NCBI RefSeq assembly: GCF_023498005.1
Contig: NZ_CP097289.1
Coordinates: forward strand, 8,122,001 to 8,186,000
Length of the DNA: 64,000 bases
From: Streptomyces durmitorensis
GTDB taxonomy: Bacteria; Actinomycetota; Actinomycetes; Streptomycetales; Streptomycetaceae
Reading direction: 5' to 3'
In this document: positions 32,469-41,318 of the stretch, piece after piece
Position numbering within the stretch: the first letter of the stretch is position 1
Layout: every line of letters starts with the position of its first letter
Translations under genes and position numbers: made by a program
Notes under the pieces: generated by a model
What the model saw: only the letters and a program-made list of their open reading frames with translations
Told to the model about the DNA's origin: nothing
Database searches by the model: none

Positions 32469-33857
32469 TCAGGGCAGCAGCGGCTTCTCCGGAGCCATCG
32501 AACGCCCCGCCACCTCCGCCGTCACCCGCGCGTGGATCTCCTCGGGCGACAGATAGACATCCGTCATCTCGAAGTCCTTGAGTGTGGCGGGCCGTTGGGT
32601 CTGGAACCCGGTGCGTACGTAGTCGTCGCCGGCGAGGGCGTTGAGCCCCCAGTTCGCGGCCGTGCGGAAACGCGCGGTGACGGTGCGCAGGGCGCCCAAG
32701 TGGTAGCCGCGCGCGACGATTTGAGCGGGCAGACCGGTCAACTGCACGCCCAGCGGCTTCGATACGGCCTGAATACCACCCAGGTCGACGACCAGACCCA
32801 TGTCCTTGTGCCGGTAGGGGGTCAGCGGCGCGCCCCGCAGTGCCGCGGTGACGTTCTTCGCGGCGGCCCACCCCTGCCGCATCGCGTGCTGCGCGGTCGG
32901 CGGGCAGATCGCGTCGCCGCCCTTGACGAGGTCGGGTACGGCCGCCGCGTCGCCGAGCGCGAACACACCGTCGAGGCCGGGCACCGTCAGCTCCGGGTCG
33001 ACGACCAGGCGCCCCCGGTTGGTCTCGGCGCCCAGCGTGGCGATGAGCGGGCTCGGCGCCACGCCGGCGGTCCAGATCAGGGTGTGGCAGGGCAGCGTGC
33101 GCCCGTCGGTCAGGGTGACGGTGTCCTCCGTCGCCTTCTCCACCGTGACCCCGAGCGACACCTCGATCCCGCGTCGCTGCACGATGGCGAGGGCCTTCTC
33201 CCCGAGCCGGTCGCCCAGCTCGGGCATCAACTTCGGCGCCACGTCGACCAGATGCCACTTGATCTGCGAGACGTCGAGCCCCGGGTACCGCTTGACGGCG
33301 GCGCTCGTCAGACGCTGCAGATAGGCCGCCGTCTCCGTGCCCGCGTACCCGCCGCCGACGACCACGAACTGCAGCCGGGCCTCCCGCTCCGCGCGGTCCG
33401 AGCTCGCCGACGCCAGGTCGAGCTGCGAGATCACGTGGTCACGGATCCAGGCGGCCTCGGCCAGCGTCTTCACGCCCACGGCGTGCCGGTCGACACCGGG
33501 GATGTCGAACTGCCGGGTCACGCTGCCCGGGGTCAGGACGAGGTAGTCGTAGCGCTCCACGACCTCCTCGCCGTTGATCTTGCGTACGATCACGGCTTTC
33601 GCGTGCGGGTCGACCCCGATGGCCCCGCCCGGCACGATCGCCGTACGGCGCAGCATGCGGCGCAGCGGCACCGCGACCGCCTGCGGGGTGAGGACGCCCG
33701 AGGCGACGTGGGGGAGCAGCGGGAGATACAGCTGATGGTCCTGCGGGCTGATGAGCCGCAGTTCGGCGTCCTGCGCCTTGAGCGTCCGCTCCAGCTTGTG
33801 CGCGCACTCCATACCGGCGAAACCGCCGCCGATGATCAGAATCCGGGGACGTTGCAT
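32469..33857 (-). CDS. NAD(P)/FAD-dependent oxidoreductase, type II NADH dehydrogenase-like
   Basis: A 462-residue flavoprotein. The FAD motif ILIIGGGFAGMECAHKL opens the protein, and the NADH motif is FVVVGGGYAGTETAAYL. HTLIWTAGVAPSPL and GVFALGDAAAVP bind flavin, and CPPTAQHAMRQGWAAAKN is typical of NDH-2. NDH-2 enzymes pass electrons from NADH to quinone at the membrane without pumping protons. No clear C-terminal membrane helix is seen; such enzymes attach by amphipathic helices. The ATG at 33857 begins just before the FAD motif. It lies downstream of the MBL-TetR gene pair on the same strand. Confidence 0.9.
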   Translation of the reverse strand: MQRPRILIIGGGFAGMECAHKLERTLKAQDAELRLISPQDHQLYLPLLPHVASGVLTPQAVAVPLRRMLRRTAIVPGGAIGVDPHAKAVIVRKINGEEVVERYDYLVLTPGSVTRQFDIPGVDRHAVGVKTLAEAAWIRDHVISQLDLASASSDRAEREARLQFVVVGGGYAGTETAAYLQRLTSAAVKRYPGLDVSQIKWHLVDVAPKLMPELGDRLGEKALAIVQRRGIEVSLGVTVEKATEDTVTLTDGRTLPCHTLIWTAGVAPSPLIATLGAETNRGRLVVDPELTVPGLDGVFALGDAAAVPDLVKGGDAICPPTAQHAMRQGWAAAKNVTAALRGAPLTPYRHKDMGLVVDLGGIQAVSKPLGVQLTGLPAQIVARGYHLGALRTVTARFRTAANWGLNALAGDDYVRTGFQTQRPATLKDFEMTDVYLSPEEIHARVTAEVAGRSMAPEKPLLP

Positions 33858-33955
33858 AAGAGATCGCTCCAGGGTTGGGCGAGGGGTCCGGTCAATCCTC
33901 CGACGAGGGGTGGCCCGGCGCACGTCGGATGCGCCGGGCGAGGAACCCGAGTACC

Positions 33956-33991
33956 CCCGAACCGTCGGACGACCACACCCGAACCGTCGGA
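33956..33991. repeat. Direct repeat CCCGAACCGTCGGA x2
   Basis: Two exact 14-bp copies at 33956-33969 and 33978-33991 lie with 22-bp period between the MBL-fold gene stop and the NDH-2-like gene. They could be regulator sites for the latter. Function unknown. Confidence 0.65.
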
Positions 33992-34804
33992 TCAGCCCCC
34001 TGCCCCCGCGAGCCGGAGATAGTCCCACGGATCGTGGGCGTTGAGCACGGTGAACTCGTCCGTCCGGGTGGCCACCTCCCGCAGCCGCTCCTGATTGGCG
34101 ACCCGCAGCTCGGCGTCCACCTGGGCGTCCAGCTGGATGATGTCCATCAGGGGGTGCGAGTGCGGGGCGTCCTGCGCGATCTCACGGTGGTAGAAGTACG
34201 CGTCCCCGGCGTGCACGAGCCACCGCCCGCGATCCTGCACCGCCACGGCGGCATGCCCGGCGCTGTGCCCGCCGAGCGGCACGATGAGGAACTCCTCGCC
34301 CAGCCCCGCCAGTTGGCGCACCCCGGCGAACCCGGCCCACTCCTCGCCCGCGTTCTCCTCGTACGTCTGCCAGCGCGGGCCATGGGCCCAGTGCGCGGGC
34401 CGGTAGCGACGGCTGGGCGCCTCGGTGAGCGCCGCGTCGAGTTCGGCGGCCATGAGGTGCACACGCGCCTGGGGAAAGTCGGGAAGGCCACCGCTGTGGT
34501 CGACGTCGAGATGCGTGAGGGCGATGTGCCGCACGTCGGACGCCGCATACCCGAGCCGCTCGACCTGCGAAAGCGCGGTCTCGGCGAAGTCCAGCTCAGG
34601 AGCGGCGAGTTCGGTCCACTCCGGATCGAGGGATTCGAGCGGCCTGCGCACATCGTCACGGCCGAGCCCGCTCTCGACGAGCACGAGCCCCTCCGTGTCG
34701 GTCTCCACCAACAGGCAGTGGCATACGGCGTGCAGCGGAGGCGGCCCGTCATAGGTGGCCTCGATCTTCATCATGGACCCGCAGTTGAGATGATGAACCC
34801 TCAT
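33992..34804 (-). CDS. MBL-fold metallohydrolase (lactonase-like)
   Basis: A 270-residue metallo-beta-lactamase-fold protein. The metal site is THLDVDHSGGLPD (residues about 97-109), with later ligands in GGHSAGHAAV and VHAGDAYF and a C-terminal LNAHDPWD. The T-H-x-D-x-D-H motif is shared with acyl-homoserine lactonases and related hydrolases, but the substrate is not certain. The ATG overlaps the stop of the TetR gene (34801-34804), so the two are in one operon and the TetR protein likely controls it. Confidence 0.87.
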   Translation of the reverse strand: MRVHHLNCGSMMKIEATYDGPPPLHAVCHCLLVETDTEGLVLVESGLGRDDVRRPLESLDPEWTELAAPELDFAETALSQVERLGYAASDVRHIALTHLDVDHSGGLPDFPQARVHLMAAELDAALTEAPSRRYRPAHWAHGPRWQTYEENAGEEWAGFAGVRQLAGLGEEFLIVPLGGHSAGHAAVAVQDRGRWLVHAGDAYFYHREIAQDAPHSHPLMDIIQLDAQVDAELRVANQERLREVATRTDEFTVLNAHDPWDYLRLAGAGG

Positions 34805-35412
34805 ACGTCCCTCCCCATCTCAAGGCTCTGCTTCTCAAGGCTCTGCGCGACGACCGAGCCGACGCGCCGGGCGACCGACGAGATGACGGTGGTGTCACGC
34901 CGCACCTGCGCGAGGAGGAGCGCCCCCTGCAACGAGGACATCACGAGCTCGGCGAGCTCGGCGGCCTCGTCATCGGCGGCCCCCCACCCCCGCAAGGCTT
35001 CGGCGAGCCCCGCAAGCCAGGAGTCATAGGCGACGTGGCAGGCATCGCTGATGGGCCCGTCGCCCCCGGACTGTTCGAGCGCGACGGTGGCGACGGGGCA
35101 CCCGTCCCGGAAGTCGGAAGCCCGCAGCCCTCCGGCGAGCAACTCGCCGACCCCGACGACGGCATCGGCCACCCCGCCCGCGGAGCCCACGACGGAGGCC
35201 ATACGAGCCCCCATCTCACCCCCGGCAAGCGCCACGGCCTCGGCGGCCAACTGCTCCTTGCCCTGCGGAAAGTGAAAGTACAACGACCCCTTGGGGGCGC
35301 CGCTCTCCGCGAGCACTTGATTGAGTCCCGTCGCGCCGTACCCCTGCCGCTGGAACAGATCGGCGGCTGTACGGAGGATGCGGGCGCGGGTGTCGCCGCG
35401 TGTCTTGGTCAC
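34801..35412 (-). CDS. TetR-family transcriptional regulator
   Basis: A 203-residue protein. The helix-turn-helix is ILRTAADLFQRQGYGATGLN, then LAESGAPKGSLYFHFPQGKE. The C-terminal helices resemble the TetR_C group that includes LmrA/YxaF-type repressors. It starts at ATG 35412, just inside a perfect TAGACC...GGTCTA operator. It is translationally coupled to the downstream MBL hydrolase. It probably represses its own two-gene operon and releases on binding a small molecule. Confidence 0.9.
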   Translation of the reverse strand: MTKTRGDTRARILRTAADLFQRQGYGATGLNQVLAESGAPKGSLYFHFPQGKEQLAAEAVALAGGEMGARMASVVGSAGGVADAVVGVGELLAGGLRASDFRDGCPVATVALEQSGGDGPISDACHVAYDSWLAGLAEALRGWGAADDEAAELAELVMSSLQGALLLAQVRRDTTVISSVARRVGSVVAQSLEKQSLEMGRDV

Positions 35413-35420
35413 ACAGGGGA

Positions 35421-35442
35421 CTCTAGACCGACCGGTCTAGAG
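35421..35442. promoter_or_regulatory. TetR operator CTCTAGACC-GACC-GGTCTAGAG
   Basis: Perfect 9-bp arms with a 4-bp spacer lie 8 bp upstream of the TetR start. The core TAGACCGACCGGTCTA is of a type I recall as recurring in front of TetR-family genes of this group. It is almost certainly the autoregulatory operator. Confidence 0.75.
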
Positions 35443-35486
35443 AGAACAAGAGGTCAGGTAGGGAGAGAAGAGAGGAGGGCTCGCCT

Positions 35487-35879
35487 TCAGATTCCAGGCC
35501 GGTACCGGATGGGATGGTCCTCCGGCACCTCGACGATGACGATCTTGACGCCGTCCGGATCCGCGATCCACATCTCCACCAGGCCCCAGGGTTCCTTCAC
35601 CGGCTCCCGCACCACCGCCACCCCTCGCGCCACGAGGTCCGCGTGTGCCGCCCGTGCGTCCGCCACCTGCAACCACAGCTGAAGGCCGGGGGCGGGCGGT
35701 GTCGGGGAGCGGCCGGAGACCTCGAGGAAGCCGCCGCCCAGGAAGTAGACCGTGCCGCGCTCGGGGCCCGTGCCGAACTCGCGGTAGACGGCCAGGCCCA
35801 GTGCCTCGCCGTAGAACGCACGTGAGCGCTCGGGGTCGGTGGGGCGGAGAAGGATCCTGCTGCTCAGTACATGCACCAT
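35487..35879 (-). CDS. VOC superfamily (glyoxalase/bleomycin-resistance-like) protein
   Basis: A 130-residue protein with two beta-alpha-beta-beta-beta modules. RILLRPTDPERSRAFYGEAL starts the first and GLQLWLQVADARAAHADLVA the second. The C-terminus PWGLVEMWIADPDGVKIVIV contains the usual metal-binding Glu region. VOC proteins include lyases, dioxygenases and resistance proteins; the reaction here is not determinable. The ATG at 35879 has AAGGTG upstream. It stands alone, divergent from the GNAT gene. Confidence 0.83.
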   Translation of the reverse strand: MVHVLSSRILLRPTDPERSRAFYGEALGLAVYREFGTGPERGTVYFLGGGFLEVSGRSPTPPAPGLQLWLQVADARAAHADLVARGVAVVREPVKEPWGLVEMWIADPDGVKIVIVEVPEDHPIRYRPGI

Positions 35880-35972
35880 GCAGCCGCACCTTAGTGGGGC
35901 GATACGCTCGGCGGTGCCTCGCCCACGCCGCGGCCGACAGCGGTGGGCCAGAGAGATCGGAGAATCCGCCCC

Positions 35973-36524
35973 ATGGACACCGCACCGCGCCCCAGCACGA
36001 GCGACCTCACCTTCCGGGATGCCACCGACGCGGACGCCGACGTGCTCGTCTCGCTCATCGAGTCGGCGTACCGCGGTGACTCCAGCCGGGCGGGCTGGAC
36101 CACGGAGGCGGACATCCTTCAGGGGCAGCGGACCGACCCGCAGGGTGTCGTCGACGTCATCAAGTCGCCCGCGAGCAAGCTGCTCACCGTCGAGCGCGAC
36201 GGCGAGGTCGTCGCCTGCTGCCAGCTCGAACACCGCGGCGAGCACGCCTACTTCGGCATGTTCGCGGTGAGCCCGGCGCTCCAGGGCGCGGGCCTCGGCA
36301 AGGTGATCATGGCGGAGGCCGAGCGCACCGTCCGCGAGGCATGGGGCGCGCAGGAGATGCACATGACCGTGATCTCCGTACGCAACGACCTCATCGCCTG
36401 GTACGAGCGGCGCGGCTACCGCCGTACGGGAAAGATGACTCCCTTCCCGTACGGCGACGAGCGCTTCGGTATTCCGCAGCGGGACGACCTGCAGTTCGAG
36501 TTGCTGGTCAAGTCCCTGGTCTGA
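35973..36524 (+). CDS. GNAT-family N-acetyltransferase
   Basis: A 183-residue protein with the GNAT fold. FRDATDADADVLVSLIESAY starts the fold. Acetyl-CoA binding is shown by MFAVSPALQGAGLGKVIMAEAE (V-x-P-x2-Q-G-x-G-x-G/A), followed by MTVISVRNDLIAWYERRGYR. It transfers an acetyl group to an amine of unknown identity. The ATG at 35973 (MDTAPRPSTS) is preferred to one at 35943, because GGAGAA lies upstream of it. It is divergent from the VOC gene. Confidence 0.86.
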   Translation: MDTAPRPSTSDLTFRDATDADADVLVSLIESAYRGDSSRAGWTTEADILQGQRTDPQGVVDVIKSPASKLLTVERDGEVVACCQLEHRGEHAYFGMFAVSPALQGAGLGKVIMAEAERTVREAWGAQEMHMTVISVRNDLIAWYERRGYRRTGKMTPFPYGDERFGIPQRDDLQFELLVKSLV

Positions 36525-36553
36525 GCGCGTGCGTCCGCATGTGCTGAGCCGGG

Positions 36554-37237
36554 TCAGGCCGTGAAGCGGCCCGTCCGCTTGATCTCCGGGTAGTCCGTGG
36601 TCGCGCCGTCAAGCTGCAGCGCGCGCACGAGCCGCAGATCGTCCTGCGTGTTCACGACCCAGCCGATGATCCGCAGGTCGGCCTTCCTGGCACGCTCGAC
36701 GATCTCCAGCGTCAGGCGCCTGATGTTCAGCACGAGAGTGGTGGCACCGACCGCCGTGGCGCGCTCCACGACGTCGGTGCCGTAGCGGCTCGCGACGAGC
36801 GCGGTGCGTACGCCGGGGACGAGGCGCGCGATCTCGGCGATCGCCTCGTCGTGGAAGGAGATCACCTCGACGCGGCCGACCAGATCGCGGCGGTGCATCA
36901 CCTCGGCGAGGGCGCGGGCGGCGGCCACGTCCTTGATCTCGGCCTGCAGCGGCGCCTTCACGGCGTCGAGGACCTCTTCGAAGACGGGGATGCGCTCGCC
37001 GCGCCCCGCGTCGAGCTCCCGCAGCTCGGCCAGGGTCTTCTCGGCGATCGGTCCCTTGCCGTCGGTCGTACGGGCCACGTCGGCGTCGTGCATGACGACG
37101 AGGGCGCCGTCCTTGCTCAGATGCAGATCGAGCTCGATGAGATCGAGGCCCGCGGCTTGCGCGGCGATGAAGGACCGGAGGGTGTTCTCGGGTTCGACAC
37201 CCATGACCCCGCGATGACCGATGGTGAGGAAGTTCAA
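36554..37237 (-). CDS. Glycerophosphodiester phosphodiesterase
   Basis: A 227-residue TIM-barrel enzyme. The N-terminal motif IGHRGVMGVEPENTLRSF, then LIELDLHLSKDGALVVMHD (E-x-D and the catalytic His), then RTTDGKGPI are the GDPD signature. LQAEIKD follows in the middle. It cleaves glycerophosphodiesters to glycerol-3-phosphate and an alcohol. There is no signal peptide, so it is cytoplasmic. The start at 37237 begins directly in the catalytic domain. It lies alone between GNAT (convergent) and a small leftward gene. Confidence 0.9.
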   Translation of the reverse strand: MNFLTIGHRGVMGVEPENTLRSFIAAQAAGLDLIELDLHLSKDGALVVMHDADVARTTDGKGPIAEKTLAELRELDAGRGERIPVFEEVLDAVKAPLQAEIKDVAAARALAEVMHRRDLVGRVEVISFHDEAIAEIARLVPGVRTALVASRYGTDVVERATAVGATTLVLNIRRLTLEIVERARKADLRIIGWVVNTQDDLRLVRALQLDGATTDYPEIKRTGRFTA

Positions 37238-37311
37238 GGTTCACTCGCTTCCGTCGACGGCGGCTCGGTGGCCACGCGGCGAGGACGGAGGTGCCACGCG
37301 GCGGTCGCAGC

Positions 37312-37446
37312 CTAACGGCCCGCCTCCGTGAAGGAACCGCCCGTACCGGGGTGCCCCGAAGAATCGGAGTCGTCCGCTCTGCTTCCCACGATCCCGAGAA
37401 GGAGCCCGGTGATGACGGCGGCGACAAGTACGGCACGGGTGGTCAC
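37312..37446 (-). CDS. Putative small membrane-anchored protein (44 aa)
   Basis: A GTG-started frame with a GGAG about 12 bases upstream encodes MTTRAVLVAAVITGLLLGIV, one hydrophobic segment. A polar tail, GSRADDSDSSGHPGTGG, follows and would lie outside the membrane. The shape is like many short Streptomyces membrane peptides, but I do not recognise a family. It lies between the GDPD and PadR genes on the same strand. Support is the composition and the start only. Confidence 0.4.
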   Translation of the reverse strand: MTTRAVLVAAVITGLLLGIVGSRADDSDSSGHPGTGGSFTEAGR

Positions 37447-37523
37447 AGGTGCACTGCTCCATACGGCGGGGGCGGCTGACCCCGTCCGTCCTACCGGCCA
37501 AGGGCCCGGCGCCGCGAGCCACG

Positions 37524-38150
37524 TCACCCGTGGGTGGGCGAGTCCTCGGAGGGTTGACCGGAGACTTCCGCGAGGTCGACGCGAGCGAGATCGGCGAGCA
37601 TCGCCTCCGCCAGTTCGATCTCGGCCTCAAGCCGTCGCCCGCTCCACCGGAGCGCGATCTGCGGGTGCGTCCACGCCTCCTGCCCGTCCGCGCGGGCGAG
37701 CGCGTCGTGCACCTCCTTCAGCTCGCCCCGCGTGTGCGCGATGTGCTCGCTCACCAGGGCCCGCAGGTGATCGGGAGCCGCGAGGTGCCCGAGCCAGACC
37801 CGCAGCAGCAGCGGGTGCTTGAGGACGGGCGGCCCCGCGTCCTCGGCGCCCCCCGCCCATCCGACGAGCGCCGCGCGCCCCTCGGGAGTGATGGCGTACG
37901 AGCGCTTCGCGCGGGGCTCCTCGGGGCCCGAGCGCCGTGACGTGGCGTACCCCAGCGCTTCGAGGCGCCGCAGCTCGGCGTAGATCTGGCTGATGGCGGG
38001 TGACCAGTAGAAGTGGCGCAGCGACGCGTCGGCCCACTTCTTCAGTTCGTACCCGGTCCGCTCCCCGGGGAAGGAGAGCAGGCCGAGCACGGCCCATGCG
38101 GTCGGGGGCAGCTCGGAGGGGCGCTGCGGGGTGGGGCGAGGGGCTGCCAT
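37524..38150 (-). CDS. PadR-family transcriptional regulator
   Basis: A 208-residue protein. TAWAVLGLLSFPGERTGYEL begins the PadR winged helix. It continues through WSPAISQIYAELRRLEALGY and the wing RAKRSYAITPEGRAALVGW. A C-terminal four-helix dimerization domain (Vir_C type) fills the rest. PadR repressors respond to phenolic acids or other small molecules. The ATG at 38150 fits the family; the frame extends upstream only as antisense of the next gene. It is divergent from the PAP2/diacylglycerol-kinase gene 79 bp away, which it may control. Confidence 0.88.
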   Translation of the reverse strand: MAAPRPTPQRPSELPPTAWAVLGLLSFPGERTGYELKKWADASLRHFYWSPAISQIYAELRRLEALGYATSRRSGPEEPRAKRSYAITPEGRAALVGWAGGAEDAGPPVLKHPLLLRVWLGHLAAPDHLRALVSEHIAHTRGELKEVHDALARADGQEAWTHPQIALRWSGRRLEAEIELAEAMLADLARVDLAEVSGQPSEDSPTHG

Positions 38151-38229
38151 ATGACTGATTGAAGTGAACGTCACAGTGCCCGCGCAAGATGTGTGCGGTG
38201 CGAAGGGCGTGCGGGGGTATAGGGGGTTC

Positions 38230-39753
38230 ATGAGTGATCTTCCGCGACCGCACATCCGCAGACTGTTCGGGGCCACCGACCGGTTGGCGTTCCACCGCGT
38301 GGCCGCCCGCTCCTGGCCGGCGGCGCAGCCCGTCCTGCCACGGCTGAGCCGCAGCGCCGACCACGGGCTGCTGTGGTTCGGCATCGCCGCGGGGATGTGG
38401 GCGTTCGGCGGTGCGCGCGGCAGGCGTGCCGCGGTGCGCGGCGTCGCCTCCCTGGCTCTCGCCTCGGGCACGGTGAACACCCTGGGCAAGAGTGCGGTGC
38501 GCCGCTCGCGGCCCGTACTCGACGCGGTGCCGGTGATAAGGCACCTCTCCAGCCAGCCGATCACCAGCTCCTTCCCCTCCGGGCACTCGGCATCGGCGGC
38601 GGCCTTCGCCACGGGTGTGGCGCTGGAGTCACGGGGCCTTGGCGCGGCCGTGGCCCCGGTCGCCGCGTCGGTGGCCTTCTCCCGCGTCTACACCGGCGTG
38701 CACTACCCCAGTGACGTCCTGGTCGGCGCGGCCCTCGGCGTGGGCGCCGCCTACGCGGTGCGCGGCATGGTGCCCTCCAGGGCGCAGATGCCGCCGCCCG
38801 CGCGGCCCCGGACGGACGCGCCCGCGCTGCCGGACGGCGAGGGCCTCGTCGTGGTGGTCAACCCCTCCTCCGGCGCCCAGCCGCAACTCATGGACCCCGT
38901 CCGGCAGTTGAAGACGGCCCTGCCCCGTGCGGAGGTCGTCCTGTACGAGGAGGACGCGGGGCCGCTGCCCAAGGTCCTGGAGGAAGCGGCCAGGGACGCG
39001 GCCCGGCGCGGCGGGGTCTTCGGCGTGTGCGGGGGAGACGGCACGGTGAACGCCGCCGTGACACCGGCCCTGCGCCACGACGTGCCCCTGATGGTGCTGC
39101 CCGGCGGAACGTTCAACCACTTCGCCGCGGACCTGGGCGTCGACACGGTCGCGGACGCCTGCGCCGCCCTCGCCGAGGGCAGCGCCGTACGGGCCGACGT
39201 CGGCCGGATCAAGTCCCTGGCCGGGACCGGGCCCGACGGCCGGACGCACACCGAGCCGGTGTACTTCCTGAACACGTTCAGCCTCGGCGCCTACCCGGAG
39301 CTCGTACGCATCAGGGAGGAATGGTCCCCGAAGGTCGGCGGTCCGCCCGCCGCGCTGCTCGGCGTCGCCCAGATCCTGCACACTGGACAGCCGCTGCGCG
39401 CGGTGGTGAACGGCAAGGCCCGCTCGATGTGGCTGCTCTTCGCGGGCAACGGCGCCTACCGCAGCGCAGGCATCGCCCCGGTGCGCCGGCACGACCTCGC
39501 CGACGGCGTGCTCGACGTCCGCATCGCGCACGGCGGGCACTTCGCGCGCACCCGCCTCCTTGTCGCGGCGCTGGCCGGGCAGCTGGCCAAGACCCGCCTG
39601 TACGCGTCCGCCAAGGCCCAGCGCCTGGTCATCTCCGGTCTGCCCGAGGACACACAAATGGCGTACGACGGCGAACTCGCCCCCGCGCCCTCCGCGCTGC
39701 TCCTCGACAAGCTCCCCGAAGCGCTCACCGTGTACCGGCCGAGCTCCGACTGA
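38230..39753 (+). CDS. Fused PAP2 phosphatase / diacylglycerol kinase-like protein
   Basis: A 507-residue fusion. The N-terminal half is a membrane PAP2 domain: KSAVRRSRP (87-95), FPSGHSAS (115-122), and SRVYTGVHYPSD (151-162), where the phosphatase residues are all present. The second half is a cytoplasmic DAGK catalytic domain, with VVVNPSSGAQ, GVCGGDGTVNAA (GGDGT) and LPGGTFNHFA, followed by a C-terminal domain ending TQMAYDGE. Together they could dephosphorylate and rephosphorylate lipids. The ATG at 38230 is preferred to 38164. It is divergent from the PadR gene and followed 80 bp later by a peptidase gene. Confidence 0.9.
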   Translation: MSDLPRPHIRRLFGATDRLAFHRVAARSWPAAQPVLPRLSRSADHGLLWFGIAAGMWAFGGARGRRAAVRGVASLALASGTVNTLGKSAVRRSRPVLDAVPVIRHLSSQPITSSFPSGHSASAAAFATGVALESRGLGAAVAPVAASVAFSRVYTGVHYPSDVLVGAALGVGAAYAVRGMVPSRAQMPPPARPRTDAPALPDGEGLVVVVNPSSGAQPQLMDPVRQLKTALPRAEVVLYEEDAGPLPKVLEEAARDAARRGGVFGVCGGDGTVNAAVTPALRHDVPLMVLPGGTFNHFAADLGVDTVADACAALAEGSAVRADVGRIKSLAGTGPDGRTHTEPVYFLNTFSLGAYPELVRIREEWSPKVGGPPAALLGVAQILHTGQPLRAVVNGKARSMWLLFAGNGAYRSAGIAPVRRHDLADGVLDVRIAHGGHFARTRLLVAALAGQLAKTRLYASAKAQRLVISGLPEDTQMAYDGELAPAPSALLLDKLPEALTVYRPSSD

Positions 39754-39833
39754 CCGCGGCGCGCGCCGAACGCGTTACGCCAAGCGGCGCATTCGGCGTG
39801 CGCGCCGGGCCCGTCGCGCGTGTCCTTGCGGGC

Positions 39834-40496
39834 ATGGGCTACGACATAGACAGCCCGCGTGAAGCGGGCACCACACGACGTGACGTACTGAGCGTCGCCG
39901 CGGTCCTCCTGGCCGGCGGCGCCTTCACGGTGGCGGGACCCGCGCCGCACGCCGCCGCGGAATCCGAGGATGACGGCGGTGAGGGCGGCTGCGGCGCCGG
40001 CTACGACGAGGAGTTCGAGGAAGCCCTCGCCGAGGCGGACGAGGCGATCCCCGAGGACCGCGCGCTCGCCCCCCAAGGACCTCCCGGCAGATTCGCGCTG
40101 CCGCTCCGCAGACGCTTCCGCGTCACCGCCCGGTACGGAGTACGGGGCAACTGGCTCGCCGGGCACCACACCGGCATCGACCTCGCCGTCCCCTCGGGGA
40201 CCCCGGTGCACGCCGTCGGCGCGGGCACCGTGGTCCTGGCGCGCTGGTCGGGGGCGTACGGCAAGGCGGTGACGGTGCGGCTGCGGGACGGGCACTACGC
40301 CGTGTACGCGCACCTCTCCCGCATCTCCGTGCGCCAGGGGGCCCGCATCGGCACCGGCGACCGGCTCGGCAGCAGCGGGGCCACGGGGCGGGCCACCGGA
40401 CCCCACCTCCACCTGGAGATCCGGGCCCGGCGCGGCTACGGATCGGACGTCAATCCGGTCAGCTACCTCGCGAGGCGAGGCGCCCGGCTGCTCTGA
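39834..40496 (+). CDS. M23-family peptidase, exported by a probable Tat signal
   Basis: A 220-residue protein. TTRRDVLSVAAVLLAGGAFT has a twin arginine before a hydrophobic core, so Tat export is likely. An acidic linker (EEFEEALAEADEAIPEDRAL) follows. The LytM/M23 domain has GHHTGIDLAVPSGTPVHAVG (first His and Asp ligands), VYAHLSRISV and GPHLHLEIR (H-x-H). It should cleave peptidoglycan cross-links outside the cell. The ATG at 39834 is chosen. There is no LysM or other binding domain. It ends 11 bp from the convergent SDR gene. Confidence 0.88.
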   Translation: MGYDIDSPREAGTTRRDVLSVAAVLLAGGAFTVAGPAPHAAAESEDDGGEGGCGAGYDEEFEEALAEADEAIPEDRALAPQGPPGRFALPLRRRFRVTARYGVRGNWLAGHHTGIDLAVPSGTPVHAVGAGTVVLARWSGAYGKAVTVRLRDGHYAVYAHLSRISVRQGARIGTGDRLGSSGATGRATGPHLHLEIRARRGYGSDVNPVSYLARRGARLL

Positions 40497-40507
40497 GGCG
40501 TGAGGTC

Positions 40508-41242
40508 TCAGGCCTGCGCGGTGGGGCGGACGACGATGTCGCCCACGTCGACACCGTCCGGCTGCTCGACGGCGAAGGCGATGGCGCGGGCCACCGCGTC
40601 CGGCGAGAGGCCGACCGTGTCCATGCTGTCGCGGATCCGGGCCTTCACCTCGGGGTCCATGTGGTCCGCGAACTCCGTCCGTACGAAGCCGGGGGAGACG
40701 ACGGTGACGCGCAGACTGTCACCCGCCTCCTGGCGCAGGCCCTCCGAGACGGTGCGGACGGCGTTCTTCGTGGCGGCGTACACCGACTGGAGCGGAACGA
40801 TGCGCAGCCCGGCGGTGGAGACGGTGTTGACGAAGTGTCCTGAGCCCTGTTCGCGGAAGACGGGCAGGGCGGCGGCGATCCCGTAGAGGACGCCCTTGAG
40901 GTTCACGTCGATCATCTGCTCCCAGTCCTCGACGCGGAGGTCGTCGAGGGGTGAGATGGGCCCGACCCCGGCGTTGCTGACGAGGACGTCGAGCCGCCCG
41001 AACCGCTCGCGTGCCAGCTCGACGAGGCCGGTCAGATCCGCGCGCCGCGTCACGTCCGTGCGCGCCCATGCGGCTTCGCCTCCGGTCTGTTCGATGCGGG
41101 CGGCGAGCGCCTGGAGACGTTCGGGGCGGCGCGCCCCGAGGACGACCTTCGCGCCGCGCCCGGCGAGGAGCAGCGCGGTCGCCTCGCCGATGCCGCTGCT
41201 GGCGCCGGTGATGGCCACGACCTTGCCTGCGATTCCCGACAT
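40508..41242 (-). CDS. SDR-family oxidoreductase
   Basis: A 244-residue classical SDR. The cofactor motif VVAITGASSGIGEATALLL is followed by GARRPERL (an Arg after the second strand favours NADP(H)), SNAGVGP and the catalytic YAATKNAV. The C-terminus ends DGVDVGDIVVRPTAQA, typical of the YdfG-like group. Substrate unknown. The ATG at 41242 begins at the cofactor domain. It is divergent from a TetR regulator, with two operator-like dyads between them, so it is probably repressed by that regulator. Confidence 0.88.
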   Translation of the reverse strand: MSGIAGKVVAITGASSGIGEATALLLAGRGAKVVLGARRPERLQALAARIEQTGGEAAWARTDVTRRADLTGLVELARERFGRLDVLVSNAGVGPISPLDDLRVEDWEQMIDVNLKGVLYGIAAALPVFREQGSGHFVNTVSTAGLRIVPLQSVYAATKNAVRTVSEGLRQEAGDSLRVTVVSPGFVRTEFADHMDPEVKARIRDSMDTVGLSPDAVARAIAFAVEQPDGVDVGDIVVRPTAQA

Positions 41243-41318
41243 GATCGGCAGTCCTTTCCTGGGGGGTCCTCCCGCGGAAATGGGGAGGGGCGGGGCGGTT
41301 CTGTGCCCTGGGTGGTTA

